In this document: positions 21,956-32,307 of the stretch, one piece after another
How positions within the stretch are numbered: position 1 is the first letter of the stretch
How the letters are laid out: the number at the start of each line of letters is the position of its first letter
NCBI RefSeq assembly: GCF_950295315.1
Contig: NC_080166.1
Span: forward strand, 96,291,141 to 96,355,140
DNA: 64,000 bases
Reading direction: 5' to 3'
DNA from: Erinaceus europaeus
Lineage: Eukaryota; Chordata; Mammalia; Eulipotyphla; Erinaceidae
Translations under genes and position numbers: made by a program
The notes under the pieces: model-generated
What the model saw: the letters and a program-made list of their open reading frames with translations, nothing else
Told to the model about the DNA's origin: nothing
The model's database searches: none

Positions 21956-22329
21956 CCTTCCTGTTAACAGGTATTCTAATAATACATCTAGTACTTCACC
22001 CATTTGTACAATTTCGTAGTGAGAGGGTTTGAGAGTTCCAGAATATTTCAATGTACTTCCAGCTCCTTTGCTCCCTCTTGCCTGCTGAGATCAACCCATG
22101 ACATTCATTGTCAGAGTCATTTCATCCCTGTGAAATCTACTGCAAGACAAATGAGCTGCAGGAAATCACTGCAACAGCACCACAAGAAGGGGTCTTTGAT
22201 TTTAAGCTCTTGGCTTTTAAGTTAGTTTTTCGTCTAGTAGCTTTCCATTTTTTGACTGCCATGTTTTTCATTGCCTCTTCATGTATGCACCACACTAGGC
22301 GTGAAATAAAGTGAAATTAACAGTGAACT
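21956..22329. other. Unique sequence
   Basis: No gene or repeat recognised. Confidence 0.5.
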
Positions 22330-22452
22330 GTGACCCTGAACCACCACTCATGAAGCTCCCCCTGTGTGTAGTGTAGTAGCCAAGGGTTTAAACCCAGGTC
22401 TTCATCATGGCAGTGTGTATATGACTTGTCACTTGAGCTACCTCCCTAAGCT
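22330..22452 (-). repeat. SINE-B fragment
   Basis: 'gaaccaccactcatgaagctc' and 'gtttaaacccaggtcttcatc', head side to 'cttgagctacctccctaagc'. Diverged and missing the tail. Confidence 0.7.
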
Positions 22453-22510
22453 GTTGAAATTCTCTTAAAAGTCAAATCCAAAGGTTTTCCTCTACCTTGT
22501 AGTAAATAAG

Positions 22511-22550
22511 CTTGTCAGAAGTGATACTTGCTTGTCAGAAGTGAAACTTG
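22511..22550. repeat. Two-copy 20-bp tandem repeat
   Basis: CTTGTCAGAAGTGATACTTG at 22511-22530 is followed at once by CTTGTCAGAAGTGAAACTTG at 22531-22550, 19 of 20 identical. Confidence 0.95.
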
Positions 22551-22689
22551 GTTATATCTTCCTGAAAGGCAAAACTATTATTTAATTGTGTGACAGTTTC
22601 ATTAAAGTCTGGCTTCTAGAACCACTACATTTCACTAGACACAAAAGTTAATTCCTTTTCTTTCCTCTCTTCTCCTTCCTTTGTTTTTC

Positions 22690-22880
22690 TTTTTCATTTT
22701 TTTTTCTTTTATAGGCCAGAGAGAAATTGAGAGGAAGAGGAAATAGGCAGCAAGAAGAGAGACAAGAGACACCAGCGGCCCTGCTTCACTACTCATGAAG
22801 CATTCCCTCTGCAGGTGGAGACTGGGGGCTTAAACATAGTAAAGCAGAGCTTAACCAGGTGCACCACAGTCTGGCCCCTG
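22690..22880 (-). repeat. SINE-B with small internal deletion
   Basis: 'ataggccagagagaaattg', 'ctgcttcactactcatgaagc', 'gagactgggggcttaaac' and head 'ttaaccaggtgcaccacag'. A stretch is missing between the B-box region and the head. Confidence 0.88.
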
Positions 22881-22906
22881 ACTATAGACTTTTTACTATG
22901 CTTGTT

Positions 22907-23208
22907 GTTATTGTTATTTTTGTTATTGCCAACAGGGTTATTGCTGGGGTTCAGTTCTAGTATTGTGAATCCACCATTCTCAGAGGTGATTCCTCCCCCC
23001 CTTTTCTTTCTTTTCTTTTTTTGTTCTCTTCTTTCTTTCTATTTTATTTGATAGGCCAGAGAAAAATTGAGTGGGGAGGGGAAAGTAGGGAGCAAGAAAG
23101 AGAAACACCTGCAGCACTGATTCACCACTCATGAAGGTTCTCCTTTGCACATCAATCCTTGTGCATGCTAATGTGTGCACTCAACCGACTGCACCACCAA
23201 CCAGGCCC
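22907..23208 (-). repeat. SINE B/A' hybrid type
   Basis: The 3' side is A' type ('caacagggttattgctgggg'). The body and head are B type ('gattcaccactcatgaagg' and 'cactcaaccgactgcaccacc'). The hybrid shows that the A' 3' block exists on both SINE backbones. Confidence 0.82.
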
Positions 23209-23387
23209 TAAAAAACCTTTCAAGTATGAACATGATTTTTTTTTCTGTCACCACTCTGCTTCTCTTTTCTTTTCTACATACTTACAATTTTTCTCTAGCA
23301 AGCATGATTTTATTTTTCCTGCCAGGACTGCTTGGGCTTCACTTCTGCATGATTTCACTGCTCATTAGTAATATTCCCCGTCCCTAC

Positions 23388-23580
23388 TATTTATTTATTT
23401 ATTTACTTATTTCCAGATAGAGGGCAAGAGAGAGACAGGTATAGGAGAGACATAACAGCACTACTGCACTGACTGTAAGGCTTCCCCTTGGCATGGTAAT
23501 CCCATATGGTAGCTGGAAGCCTGAATCTTGGTCTTCATGCATGTTAGCATGTACATTCTACCAGATGGGCTCTCTCCAAG
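23388..23580 (-). repeat. Old SINE-B
   Basis: (TTTA)n tail side, 'cagatagagggcaagagag', 'cactgactgtaaggcttcccc' and 'cttcatgcatgttagcatgtac'; diverged. Confidence 0.7.
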
Positions 23581-23627
23581 CCTCTAGCAGGACTGATTTA
23601 CTTGCAATTTCTCAAACCTTGCAGGTT

Positions 23628-23735
23628 TCTCAGACCCCTGTACTTTTATACATGCTGTTCCCTCTGCCTGGAACACTCCTGCTTTCTCTTCCCTCCACCC
23701 TAATTGGCTAGACAATTCTTACCTTTCCTCCATAA
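23628..23735 (+). repeat. L2 LINE fragment
   Basis: 'acatgctgttccctctgcctgg' type sequence followed by 'aacactcctgctttctcttcc' matches the well-known L2 3' region. A 'ctccttcctgaccactctctg' piece at about 24457-24480 may be its continuation across inserted SINE sequence. Confidence 0.8.
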
Positions 23736-23737
23736 AC

Positions 23738-23796
23738 TAACTCTCTCCCTCTCCCTCTCTCTCCCTCTCCCTCTCCCTCTCTCTCTCTCTTTCTCT
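23738..23796. repeat. (CCCTCT)n pyrimidine repeat
   Basis: Imperfect hexamer and CT run. Confidence 0.9.
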
Positions 23797-24121
23797 AGGT
23801 TGTGCCAGGACTTCTCACAGATGTGATTAGAAACTTTTTTAACAATCTCAATTCTTCCATATGCTACTTCACTCTTCATTCTTAATGCATTACAGCTTTA
23901 AAATGAAGACTTTTTTTAAGTTCATATATTTAGCCCTTATGAATTTAAATACAGTATTCATAATTTATTGCCATTTAATCATTAGCAAATTACCATTTAA
24001 GCATTTTTAGAGACAGTAGAAAAAGGAAGTTTGAAAGCATCCCCTGGCCCATCTGGAGAGTAAAACCAGTTGTTTCCAGGAGAGGGGGCAGTACTTAACT
24101 TGTCAGTGGTTGTCTCTTTCT

Positions 24122-24400
24122 AGCCCACCTTCTTAACACTGTCATGGCTAAGGACCAGGGTTTGAGACCCTGTTCCCTACCTGCAATGGAAAAACTTTAT
24201 GAGTGGTGAAGCAAGTACTGCAGGCCTCTCTCTCAGTCTCCCTCCTTCTCCCTCTCCCCCTCCGCTCCCCTCCTTCTCTCCCTCTCTCCTTCCCTCCCTC
24301 TCTCTCTCTCTTTCTCCTTCCCTTCCTCCCTCCCCTCTCTTTCTCTGCCCTATCCCCCCCAACCTTCTCAGTTTCTCTCTGCCTCTCTCCAAAATAAGTA
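24122..24400 (+). repeat. SINE-B with expanded CT centre
   Basis: 'aaggaccagggtttgagaccc', 'atgagtggtgaagcaagtac', then about 140 bp of CCCTC/TCTC and 'agtttctctctgcctctctcc', ending in A-rich sequence. The head is poorly preserved. Confidence 0.8.
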
Positions 24401-24489
24401 AAATACTAACAAACTAACACAAAAGGAGCAGCCCAAGATCTACTTCCTCCCCGGGCTCCTTCCTGACCACTCTCTGATTAGCCCCCCAC

Positions 24490-24530
24490 ACACACACGTT
24501 CTCTCTCTCTCTTTCTCTCTTTCTTGTTCC
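24490..24530. repeat. CA and CT simple repeat
   Basis: Short CACACACA followed by TCTCTCTC tracts. Confidence 0.8.
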
Positions 24531-24752
24531 TAATACATTTGCCAACTGCACCACCCATTTATTTTTACATATCATTTGCTTTCTCCAAGCTGGTCAAGTG
24601 AAATGGCTCAGAACGAACATCTTAGGAGAGGGGGCAATGCCTGAAGCATCTAACCCAGGTTCTTAGTGGATTCAATAAACAGCCACTGACTGTGTTAATC
24701 CATAAAACAGCAAATAACTGATAGTAAATTTCAATTTTTAAAAATTCTTAAC

Positions 24753-25006
24753 TGGGAGTAGGGTGGTAGTGCAGCAGGTTAAGCACACATGGTACAAAGC
24801 GCAAGGACCCTTTCCCTCTCCCTCTCCCTTTCTCCCTCTCCCTCCCCCCCTCCATTTCCCTTTTCTCCTCTCAATTTATCTCTGTTCTATCAAATAAAGA
24901 AAGAAAAAAAAGAGGGGGGGTGTTGTAAATGGCTGCCAGTGGATTCATCTTGCAGGCACAGAGCCCCAATGATAACCCTGGAGGCAAACAAAACAAAACA
25001 AAACAT
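24753..25006 (+). repeat. SINE-A' with internal deletion
   Basis: Head 'ggtggtagtgcagcaggttaa' and 'caaagcgcaaggaccc', then directly a CCCTCT tract, 'atctctgttctatcaaataaa' and the 3' block 'aatgataaccctggaggc' with an (AAAAC)n tail. The segment between the B-box region and the CT tract is missing. Confidence 0.88.
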
Positions 25007-25094
25007 GTTATGGCTATAAAAGCAAAGCTTTCTCCCAAAATCAACCAGACAAATTTTAAACATGTTCCAATTTTGAAAAAAAAAAAAAAAAAGA

Positions 25095-26741
25095 ACTTTG
25101 AACCATAAATTATCAGAAATCACATGACTGAAATTTGGAAACGTTTCAAACTTTCATAACATTATCAAGCATGTTTCATTTTAAATTCAGCTGGCTGACA
25201 TATAAATGGGGAAAAGTAAAGTACAATTTTATAAAACTCTGGATAAAGAGATGAAATCTTGATTTTATTAAGAAGTAGACAGCACTTTTCAAATTGATGA
25301 TTATTTAATTTATTAATCCATTAAGTCCACGCTCATTTTTTTCCATTTAGCACTTGAAACCGGGAGATCAACTGTACCAAAATAGCTTTGATCACTGAAG
25401 ATAATTCATAATTAAGTTCTTGAAATTGGTTACAGAATATTAATGCATTTGGACTAAATACACATTTAATGAAAACTTAAAACTAAATGTTTTGGGCTTC
25501 AAATATTTATTATCTGTCCTTTAGAAGTCAGCCTTCTTTAACACAAATGTACTACAACTTAATGCTTCTGTGGAGATTCAAATATGTATTGAGTTAATAT
25601 TAGTGATGATTTATGTCAAAATGCACTGTCATCTTTGTTAATAGAAAAGATGACAAAACAAATAGCTATAATGCATGGGGGGTGGGGACTGACTGGAAAT
25701 CTCCACATACAATTTTGAGCCAGGAAAGATATCTACAAGACCTTTTCAGATTAAAGCATACCTGGTCAGTTCTATTGGCAGTGAGATGACTTCTCAAAAT
25801 GAACAAGGATAAGGAACAGGCTTGTTACTGTGAGTGGGAGCCAAGTTCGGATGGCAACATAAACAAGATTACAACCTTCCATAGACAGCAAAGTGTAGAG
25901 GAACAGAGAGGTGGGCATACCACTGGGGCATGACGTGTTATAAAAGCTATATGTTAGCTTATGAAATGAACATTTTTTTTTTAACATTTGGAACTCAGGA
26001 TCTATTTAAAATGCATTATCCAAAAGATGATTTGCTATCTTTAGACATCTAATGCATTTGAAAGGAACGCTCTTGGTACTATGAGGTGTGAAATCACAAA
26101 GTTCAGCCTGGGAAGACTGTCCTCAAGGGCCCCTCCATTAGCAGCTGCCATGAGTCAGGCAGGGACTCCATTATCGACAGGCAGGTGTCACATTTACATC
26201 AATTTTGCTTGCTTAGGTCGGAGGGTGTGAAGTTGACAGGAATCAATTAGTAGATGGGATTTAACATGCCTTATGTTAGAAAGCTTAGACTTTGGGATGT
26301 CTGAAATATTTGTTTCTGCCTGAAAACTCTTTAGTACATATGAATATATTAATATACATAACACATGTATTTGCAACTGGACTACTGAGAGGTCAATTAT
26401 ACCCTGTGGAAGAAAAAATATGAGTAAGACATAATTTGATCAAGCAAGTGGCTATTACCTCCCTGTAAAAGGATTATACTATTCTCACATATATCATTTT
26501 GGTCAAAGAAACCATCATCAAGATGCACATTTCTGGTGTTCATTTTTTTGTAAAGTGTAGTGATGAACGCTAGGAACACTTTAACCTACAAAAACAAATG
26601 GCTACAATTTTGAAAAGCAGAATGCTAATGCTGTCACTTAAGCACCAAAAATTAGCTCATAGTAGAAATTATTTAGTGCTGCTTTGCATAATTAGAAAAA
26701 GCCATATACCCAAAAAATATCTAATGAAATGTTTAATTTTT
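25095..26741. other. SINE-free AT-rich unique block
   Basis: About 1.6 kb without a single recognisable SINE, unlike both flanks. No coding frame is recognised. The stretch 25290-25520 is the most non-repetitive, homeobox-site-like AT sequence (several TTAAT/ATTA cores). It may include conserved non-coding DNA, but this is inference. Confidence 0.5.
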
Positions 26742-27295
26742 TGATAATTTATGAGAAGTTTCCAGGATTATAAGATTACAGGACAGTTCCACAGCACACC
26801 CACCACAAAATTTCTGTGCATTCACCTTCCCAGTGATAAACACCATCCTTCTCACAAGCCTTAGAGATGTCTTGGCTTCTCCTCATCTCCTCCATCTTCC
26901 TCTTTTCCTCTATTTCTTCCTCCTCCTTCTTTTCCTGAACCCCTCCCCTTCTTCCTCCTCCTCATTCTTTTTTTGTGAGTTTATGTGTTTCAAATGACTA
27001 CTACACCCCACATAATAATGAAACCAACCGGTTGCTGTCTTTCACCTCACTTACTTCAGTAAATAAGAATCTTTCCCAGTTCCATCCCTTTTATCCCAAA
27101 GAGCATAATATCATCTTTTAAGAATTCTACAGTAGTATTCCACTGACTATATAACTTCTTTTTAAAGTAATCATATGAGGGGAAATAATGGTTTAGAGGC
27201 ACCTAGTATACCTCTTATCTCTTCGTAGTGTATCTGCACAACACTCCCACCACCACGCAAGGCTTTCTTTCCCATCATGCACTGGGTCTCCAACC
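26742..27295 (-). mobile_element. Old L1 3' fragment
   Basis: The plus strand complements L1 3' sequence: 'ccaccacaaaatttctgtgc', 'aaaccaaccggttgctgtc', 'cttccatccc'-like 'cccagttccatcccttttat', then 'agtattccactgactatata'. A CT/CTCCT tract is embedded at 26878-26965. No coding capacity remains. Confidence 0.75.
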
Positions 27296-27307
27296 CTAAT
27301 TTACTTT

Positions 27308-27436
27308 CCAAGATTTACTTATTTACCTAGAAAAAGATATCAGAGCATAGTTCCAGCAAACACAATGCTAAGGATTGAACCAAGGACTTCACATATGCAA
27401 GTCCAATCCTCTACCTGTTGAGCAGCTTTTCCAGAC
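27308..27436 (-). repeat. Old tRNA-derived SINE
   Basis: On minus: head 'gctgctcaacaggtagagg', 'gacttgcatatgtgaagtcc' and B box 'ttggttcaatccttagc'. Confidence 0.65.
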
Positions 27437-29267
27437 CAGTCACCTTAATTTATTCTTTTAGGAATTCAAGTCTTACTACATTTATCTATAAGTCTCATAT
27501 TGAGAAATTCTGGTCCTGTCCATAGATAATACGTAAAAGATCATAGCTACCACAAAGTCTATGTTCTTTCATCCCTACTGTCTTTTCTATCTAAAAATGA
27601 CCCAAATAACTAGTCCAAGTAGAGAAGATCTCAGTATGGGAACTGTAGGATTCAATTTACACACAGAATTATTTGAAACCCTCGGCTCATCTAATTGAAT
27701 GGGACTGACATGTGAATAGCACTTTCTGCTTTGTTATACTTTCCCTCCAAGGACAATCTTTAACACCATGCAAAGAAGTGTTATTACCACGATTTCCTCA
27801 GATTTTCTTTCTTCTTCTTTTTTTAATCACACAGAAACAAGAGCCAGTACCTTTCAATCGCAATCTATGTGTGACAATGGCAAATAATTCTTGCTTCTTA
27901 CTGGGAAATTGGGATAATGAATCCTACTTTGCTGTCTATGAAGAAGGGAATCAAGGCAATGGGTCTGGAAACAAATTTGCAAACTATAAAGTGCTAGCCT
28001 GATATCACCATAGCTTACATGTATTATAAAGAATGAGTATGATATTATTTAAATTGCACCTGGAAAAGTTCTCATTGATAGAAGAGTAGGAATTAGTGGT
28101 GCAAATTTACAGATAAGTATATGAGTTCTCAGAGCTATTGTGCTACTGGTCACATGACTGGTAGACTATGTGGTTAAATCTCTAACTAGCTGGCCAGTCA
28201 CTTAACTTCTTCAACTCCTCACATTTTACTCCAACCTTCTCTTATTTGGGGGAGAAAACTCACAGAAAAGGACTAGTCCTTTATTGCAAATATACAGAGG
28301 ATGATCCTTTGTTCCCTGATCACACATCAGATCATCCTCTGCCTCCTTCCACACACAGCAGACTGAAGTCATCTATACCACACCTGACTGCCTTAAATCC
28401 TGATGCCAGGTTTTAAGGAAATTAAAATTCAGCAGTGCTTCCCAGGGATTATCTCAAGCTGTATCATGGCCCTAAGATTTGTCTAATAACATTCCTTAAC
28501 CACCTAGCCCTTTTCTGACTTTACAAAGCAGAAAGACTATATCGCTTAATTAAGCTACTTAAAAATTAATTCTCTCCAAATTAAAACTAGCTCCCCTAAC
28601 TTTGAAAAATATTATAAATTAGACTGAACCTAAAGTAATTATTAAAAGAGAATTTTTTATCCATATCTTAAATTTCCAATAAAAAAAAGGTTTAGAAAAA
28701 AAGGCTAGCACAGAGAAAAATGATACCTTCCAGAAATGCTGGCACAACATTGGGTATAAAGTGCCTTTAATGTAGTCATGAATATATAGTGAAAAAATAA
28801 TAACTCTCATCATTTGAAATTCAGTTCTTATTCAGAGAATGAGAAGTTTTAAGGAACATTCACCTCCAGAAAAAAAGCTATTTACAAGTTAATTTTCATC
28901 TGAGAGAAGTAAACAGAATAAAGGTCCTTTTGAGGAAACTGGATTTTGTCCCTTCATAAGTAACCCCCTGTATTAACAATATTTATTCCAGGCCATAAAA
29001 TAACTTAAACATGGAGGACTTTAGTAATATGTTAACTTCCTTGAAAGCACCCATGACATAAACCAACTTCCTAAGCAAGTTAAGGGTTGCAGCAAATGGT
29101 AGTAGAGAAAACACTGAAAATAGTGCCTATAGTAAGATAATTTTAAATCTAGCCACTAAATTCATTATTTTCTTCATTTGCAAGTGGAAAATTATAAAGA
29201 GAATTTGGAAAAAGGTGGTTACTTCCTTGCAATCCTTCCTTTCCTAGACTTTTTTTTTCCCCTTCCT
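27437..29267. other. Mostly unique AT-rich block
   Basis: No confirmed gene. A frame at 27712-28002 (96 codons) contains a plausible splice acceptor (pyrimidine-rich run ending TTAATCACACAG at about 27834). Its downstream peptide has no domain I recognise, and no matching donor or paralogue is visible. It is listed here rather than as a CDS. Confidence 0.45.
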
Positions 29268-29269
29268 CC

Positions 29270-29420
29270 TCTTTTTTCCCCTTTATTGAGGGTGGTGGGG
29301 GTGGTGGTGGTAATTAATGGTTTACACTCTAACCTCCTTCCCCTCCCCACCCCCACCTTGGTCCTCTTCCACCATGTGTTCCAGCACCTGAGTACCCTAG
29401 ATTTTAAGCAGGTTAATTTG
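29270..29420 (-). repeat. Possible L1 3' end
   Basis: 'tttattgagggtgg', GGT triplets, 'taattaatggtttacac' and C-rich 'ccccacccccaccttgg' resemble the L1 3' UTR layout on the minus strand. Weak. Confidence 0.4.
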
Positions 29421-29867
29421 GGAAACAATAACTACAAGCTCCAAAGTAGGTTCTGACTGGAAAGAACAAACACTCCAGCCTCAGGCCACAAAGTAAATCT
29501 TGGGCTCTGGGTTCCTCATAGATCCACTTTGAAACCAAAAGATATGAAGAAACACTTGCTTAGTTATTCCCCTAATGTCCAGTGGAAACAACTTTACAAA
29601 ACTCCTGTAAGGCATGAACTAAGAAGGAAGCAGTCTCCGTTTTTTTGTGGCAGCCATTTTGCAACCATAAGGGTGACCAGCTTTGGGGATAAACCACTAC
29701 CCAGAGGCAAGAATAAAAGGCAGAGTGACACTGGTCCCAGGTGACAATACTGAACCACAGACTATGCTTTCTTTGAAAGCCCCATTTACCTTACTAAAAA
29801 TGTTTTTTTTATAAGGTAATCTCCACCCAGCCCTAAAACCTCACTTAAAAAACCTACCTCCAGGGTG
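29421..29867. other. Unique sequence
   Basis: No gene or repeat recognised. Confidence 0.5.
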
Positions 29868-30002
29868 TAGATAGAATAATGGTTATACAAAAAGACTCTC
29901 TTGTCTGAGTCTCCAAAATCCAGGTTCAATCCCACACACCACCATAAACCACAGCTAATCAGCTGATCAGTGATCTACAAATAAATAAATAATAAAATAA
30001 AA
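29868..30002 (+). repeat. SINE-C
   Basis: 'gtagatagaataatggttat', B box 'ccaggttcaatcccacacacc', 'ataaaccacagctaatc' and (AAAT) tail. Confidence 0.9.
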
Positions 30003-30272
30003 ATTGGTGCCACGTGGTGGCACACCTGGTTGAGCGCACATGTTACAATGCTACATTGTTACAATGTTACATGTTACAATGTTACACCTGGTGCACATGT
30101 TACAATGCTCAAGGACCCAGGGTCAAGCTCCTGGTTCCCACCTGCAGGAGGAAAGTTATGCTAGTGGGGAAGCAGTGTTGCAGGTGTCTTTCTCCCTCTC
30201 TATCTCCCCATTCCCTTTTGATTTCTGACTATCTCTACCCAATAAATAACTAATGATAATAATAAGAAAAGT
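30003..30272 (+). repeat. SINE-B with head-internal tandem expansion
   Basis: It starts 'ggtgccacgtggtggcacacc'. The segment 'gcacatgttacaatg' is repeated with variations four to five times between 30035 and 30110, lengthening the tRNA-like head. The body continues normally ('cccacctgcaggaggaaag') to 'tctctacccaataaataac'. Confidence 0.93.
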
Positions 30273-30925
30273 TAGTAGCCCAGAAAGACATTTTTAAAAA
30301 ATTGCCTTTAGTCATAGACATATTTTTAGGACAGCACATTTATGTTTCCCTACAGAAGGGGTCAGAATCCTTTAATTTCTGCCAAGGGTCATTTGGATAT
30401 TTATATCATTCTCAGGTCATAAAAAGAAAGAAAGAAAGAAAGTCCATTTTCTTCTTTACCTTCTTAGTTCTGAGTCACAATAAATGGTCTTCATATTAAA
30501 GTTTGTGAAATAAACCAAGAGCTGGCAGAGAATGAAATAAGACTTAAAGCACAGTTTGTCCTAAAATAGACAGAACTTAAATCTGTAAAAAAAAAAAAAG
30601 GTAATTAAGTGTTATCAGTGAAGATTTCTCTTGTTATAATAATTTTTCAAAACAAAACATATTGCAACATGAAAAAATATGTGCAATTTAGTTTTGCTTC
30701 TAGGTTAGTTACAGTTTTGAATTGTATATATATTCTAGATGAGAAAGGGAGAGACTGGCTTAGCAGATAGGGAGTCCAAACCAAGTGGTTTGATTATAAA
30801 CATCTCACTGAAAATGGCACATGCAAGTTCTTATTTTTAATGAGGTATCAGGGAGTGAACTGAGGGTGAGATATATTCAATATATCTCTGGAGAATCTCT
30901 CTAGCTTGATATTTTTCTATAATAT
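30273..30925. other. Unique sequence
   Basis: Nothing recognised; (AAAG)4 near 30422-30441 and an A-run near 30588. Confidence 0.5.
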
Positions 30926-30927
30926 GC

Positions 30928-31065
30928 AAAGAAAGAAAGAGATATAGACAGACAGATCAGAGCACTGCTTTTCTCTGGCATAAGGTAGTGCTGGAATTAA
31001 CCCTGTGATCTCCAGACTTTAGGTATGAAAGTCTGACACAGTCAATGCAAGATTTCCCCAGCCCT
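30928..31065 (-). repeat. Old tRNA-derived SINE
   Basis: 'cagatcagagcactgctttt', 'gctggaattaaccctgtgatc' and 'caatgcaagatttccccagcc' are the complement of a degraded SINE head and body. Confidence 0.55.
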
Positions 31066-31438
31066 CTGCATGTTCTGAACTAGTGAATCATTAGGTATTT
31101 ACTGAAAGGCAACCATGCATTCAACACTTTGATAAGAGTTGCGTTCATCAGGCTGGTTTCATGGACATGCTGGAAGGGCCTGCCTCTGGTTTACTATTAC
31201 TACAATTTTGCCACCATCTTGAAATTCTTTATAATGGTTCAACAAGGATCTCTGAATTTTTATTTTGCTCTTGGCCTTGAAAATTTTGATGTCATCCCTG
31301 GTGCTTATTTCTGCTTTACTCATTAATATGTACCTTGTAGACTGTTAAAAGAACCAAGGCCATAGGTGTGTCTACACCTATAAACATAATTAAGGAACAG
31401 GATTATTATTTAAGTCTGTATTGCCTAGATAAACTGTT

Positions 31439-31444
31439 AGAAAG
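31439..31444. repeat. Left 6-bp TSD of LTR element (AGAAAG)
   Basis: AGAAAG immediately precedes the 5' LTR and recurs at 34103-34108 immediately after the 3' LTR. Six bp is the duplication length of class II (beta-like) retroviral integrases. Confidence 0.95.
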
Positions 31445-31700
31445 TGTTGGTATGCATGAGACCCCTTCTGTTTCATTTGGTTTAAATCGCCCCTGCTTAA
31501 CACTATTCTATTTACATAACCACTTCATTCTATTTACATAACCACTGTTAACAAGTTCCACCCTCCCTCCAGGGCATTTGTGGTTCAGTGATAGGATTCT
31601 CGCCTAATCTGCCCCCTCTTTGTCACACTCTGATTTTCACCAGTCACTTTTCTCTCCCCCCTCTCTATGTCACATCCTGTTTCCACCTTACTTGGCAAGT

Positions 31701-31709
31701 ATATATAAA
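31701..31709 (+). promoter_or_regulatory. LTR TATA box
   Basis: ATATATAAA about 80 bp upstream of the AATAAA, the expected U3/R geometry. The same motif recurs in the 3' LTR at about 33915-33923. Confidence 0.75.
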
Positions 31710-31785
31710 GACAGCATTGTGAGTTTTACAGTACTGTACTTTGAGTTTAACTTAGCTCGTCTTAGATTGTGCTGCATCCTGCATG

Positions 31786-31791
31786 AATAAA
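31786..31791 (+). promoter_or_regulatory. LTR polyadenylation signal AATAAA
   Basis: AATAAA in the R region; counterpart at 34000-34005 in the 3' LTR and at 19171-19176 in the solo LTR. Confidence 0.8.
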
Positions 31792-31890
31792 GAGATACTG
31801 CCTACAGCTCAACCATGAGTCCCTGGTTGTCTGTTACCCGCCCATGAAGCCAGCCCGGCGAAAACAACCTAACCCATCGAAAACAACATA

Positions 31891-31909
31891 TGGCGCCACA
31901 ACGTGGGAC
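31891..31909 (+). other. Primer-binding site, tRNA-Lys type
   Basis: TGGCGCCACAACGTGGGAC closely matches the complement of the tRNA-Lys(CTT) 3' end (TGGCGCCCAACGTGGGGC), with one extra A and one G-to-A change. A lysine primer is typical of betaretrovirus-like elements. It starts two bases after the LTR. Confidence 0.88.
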
Positions 31910-32050
31910 CAGACCTGCGCAACTCCCAGATAAGTGAAGACTTTGCCTACCTATGCACTATGGTCTTCTCTTCTACTTAGGAAGAGGTTTGCCAAAGCCT
32001 CTACTGTTTCATTATGAGACAGTTTCTCTGTCTCTGGAACATTTTACTCT

Positions 32051-32307
32051 GGGCCACACTTTGGTTCCCTCACCGGGAACTTTGGTTTCTTATGACCGGG
32101 ATCATAGAGCTTGGGAGATGCACAGAGATTTCTCCTTGGACTTTCTGGATTCCCTCTCCCATGTTTCCTGAGGAAAAGGACTACATTTTGCTCCGGGCCA
32201 CAGTTTGGTTCTTTATGACTGTGATCGTAGACCTTGGGATATGCATGGGGATTTCCACTGGGACTTTCTGGACTTCTTCTCAAATGTTTTCCATGGAGAA
32301 GGACTAC
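32051..32307 (+). repeat. Two-copy direct repeat inside ERV interior
   Basis: Copy 1 (32051-32187) begins GGGCCACACTTTGGTT and ends GAAAAGGACTAC. Copy 2 (32195-32307) begins GGGCCACAGTTTGGTT and ends GGAGAAGGACTAC, lacking about 22 bp near its start. Offset is 144 bp. The copies are diverged, so the duplication predates this insertion. Confidence 0.85.

Larger units (their letters stand above)
31445..31888 (+). repeat. 5' LTR (444 bp)
   Basis: TGTTGGTATG...AAAACAACA. U3 has a 20-bp perfect direct repeat (31505-31524, 31527-31546) containing ATTTACATAA. A TATA box (TATATAAA) lies at about 31702-31709 and AATAAA at 31786-31791. Ends are the TGTTG/CAACA inverted type. Confidence 0.96.
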
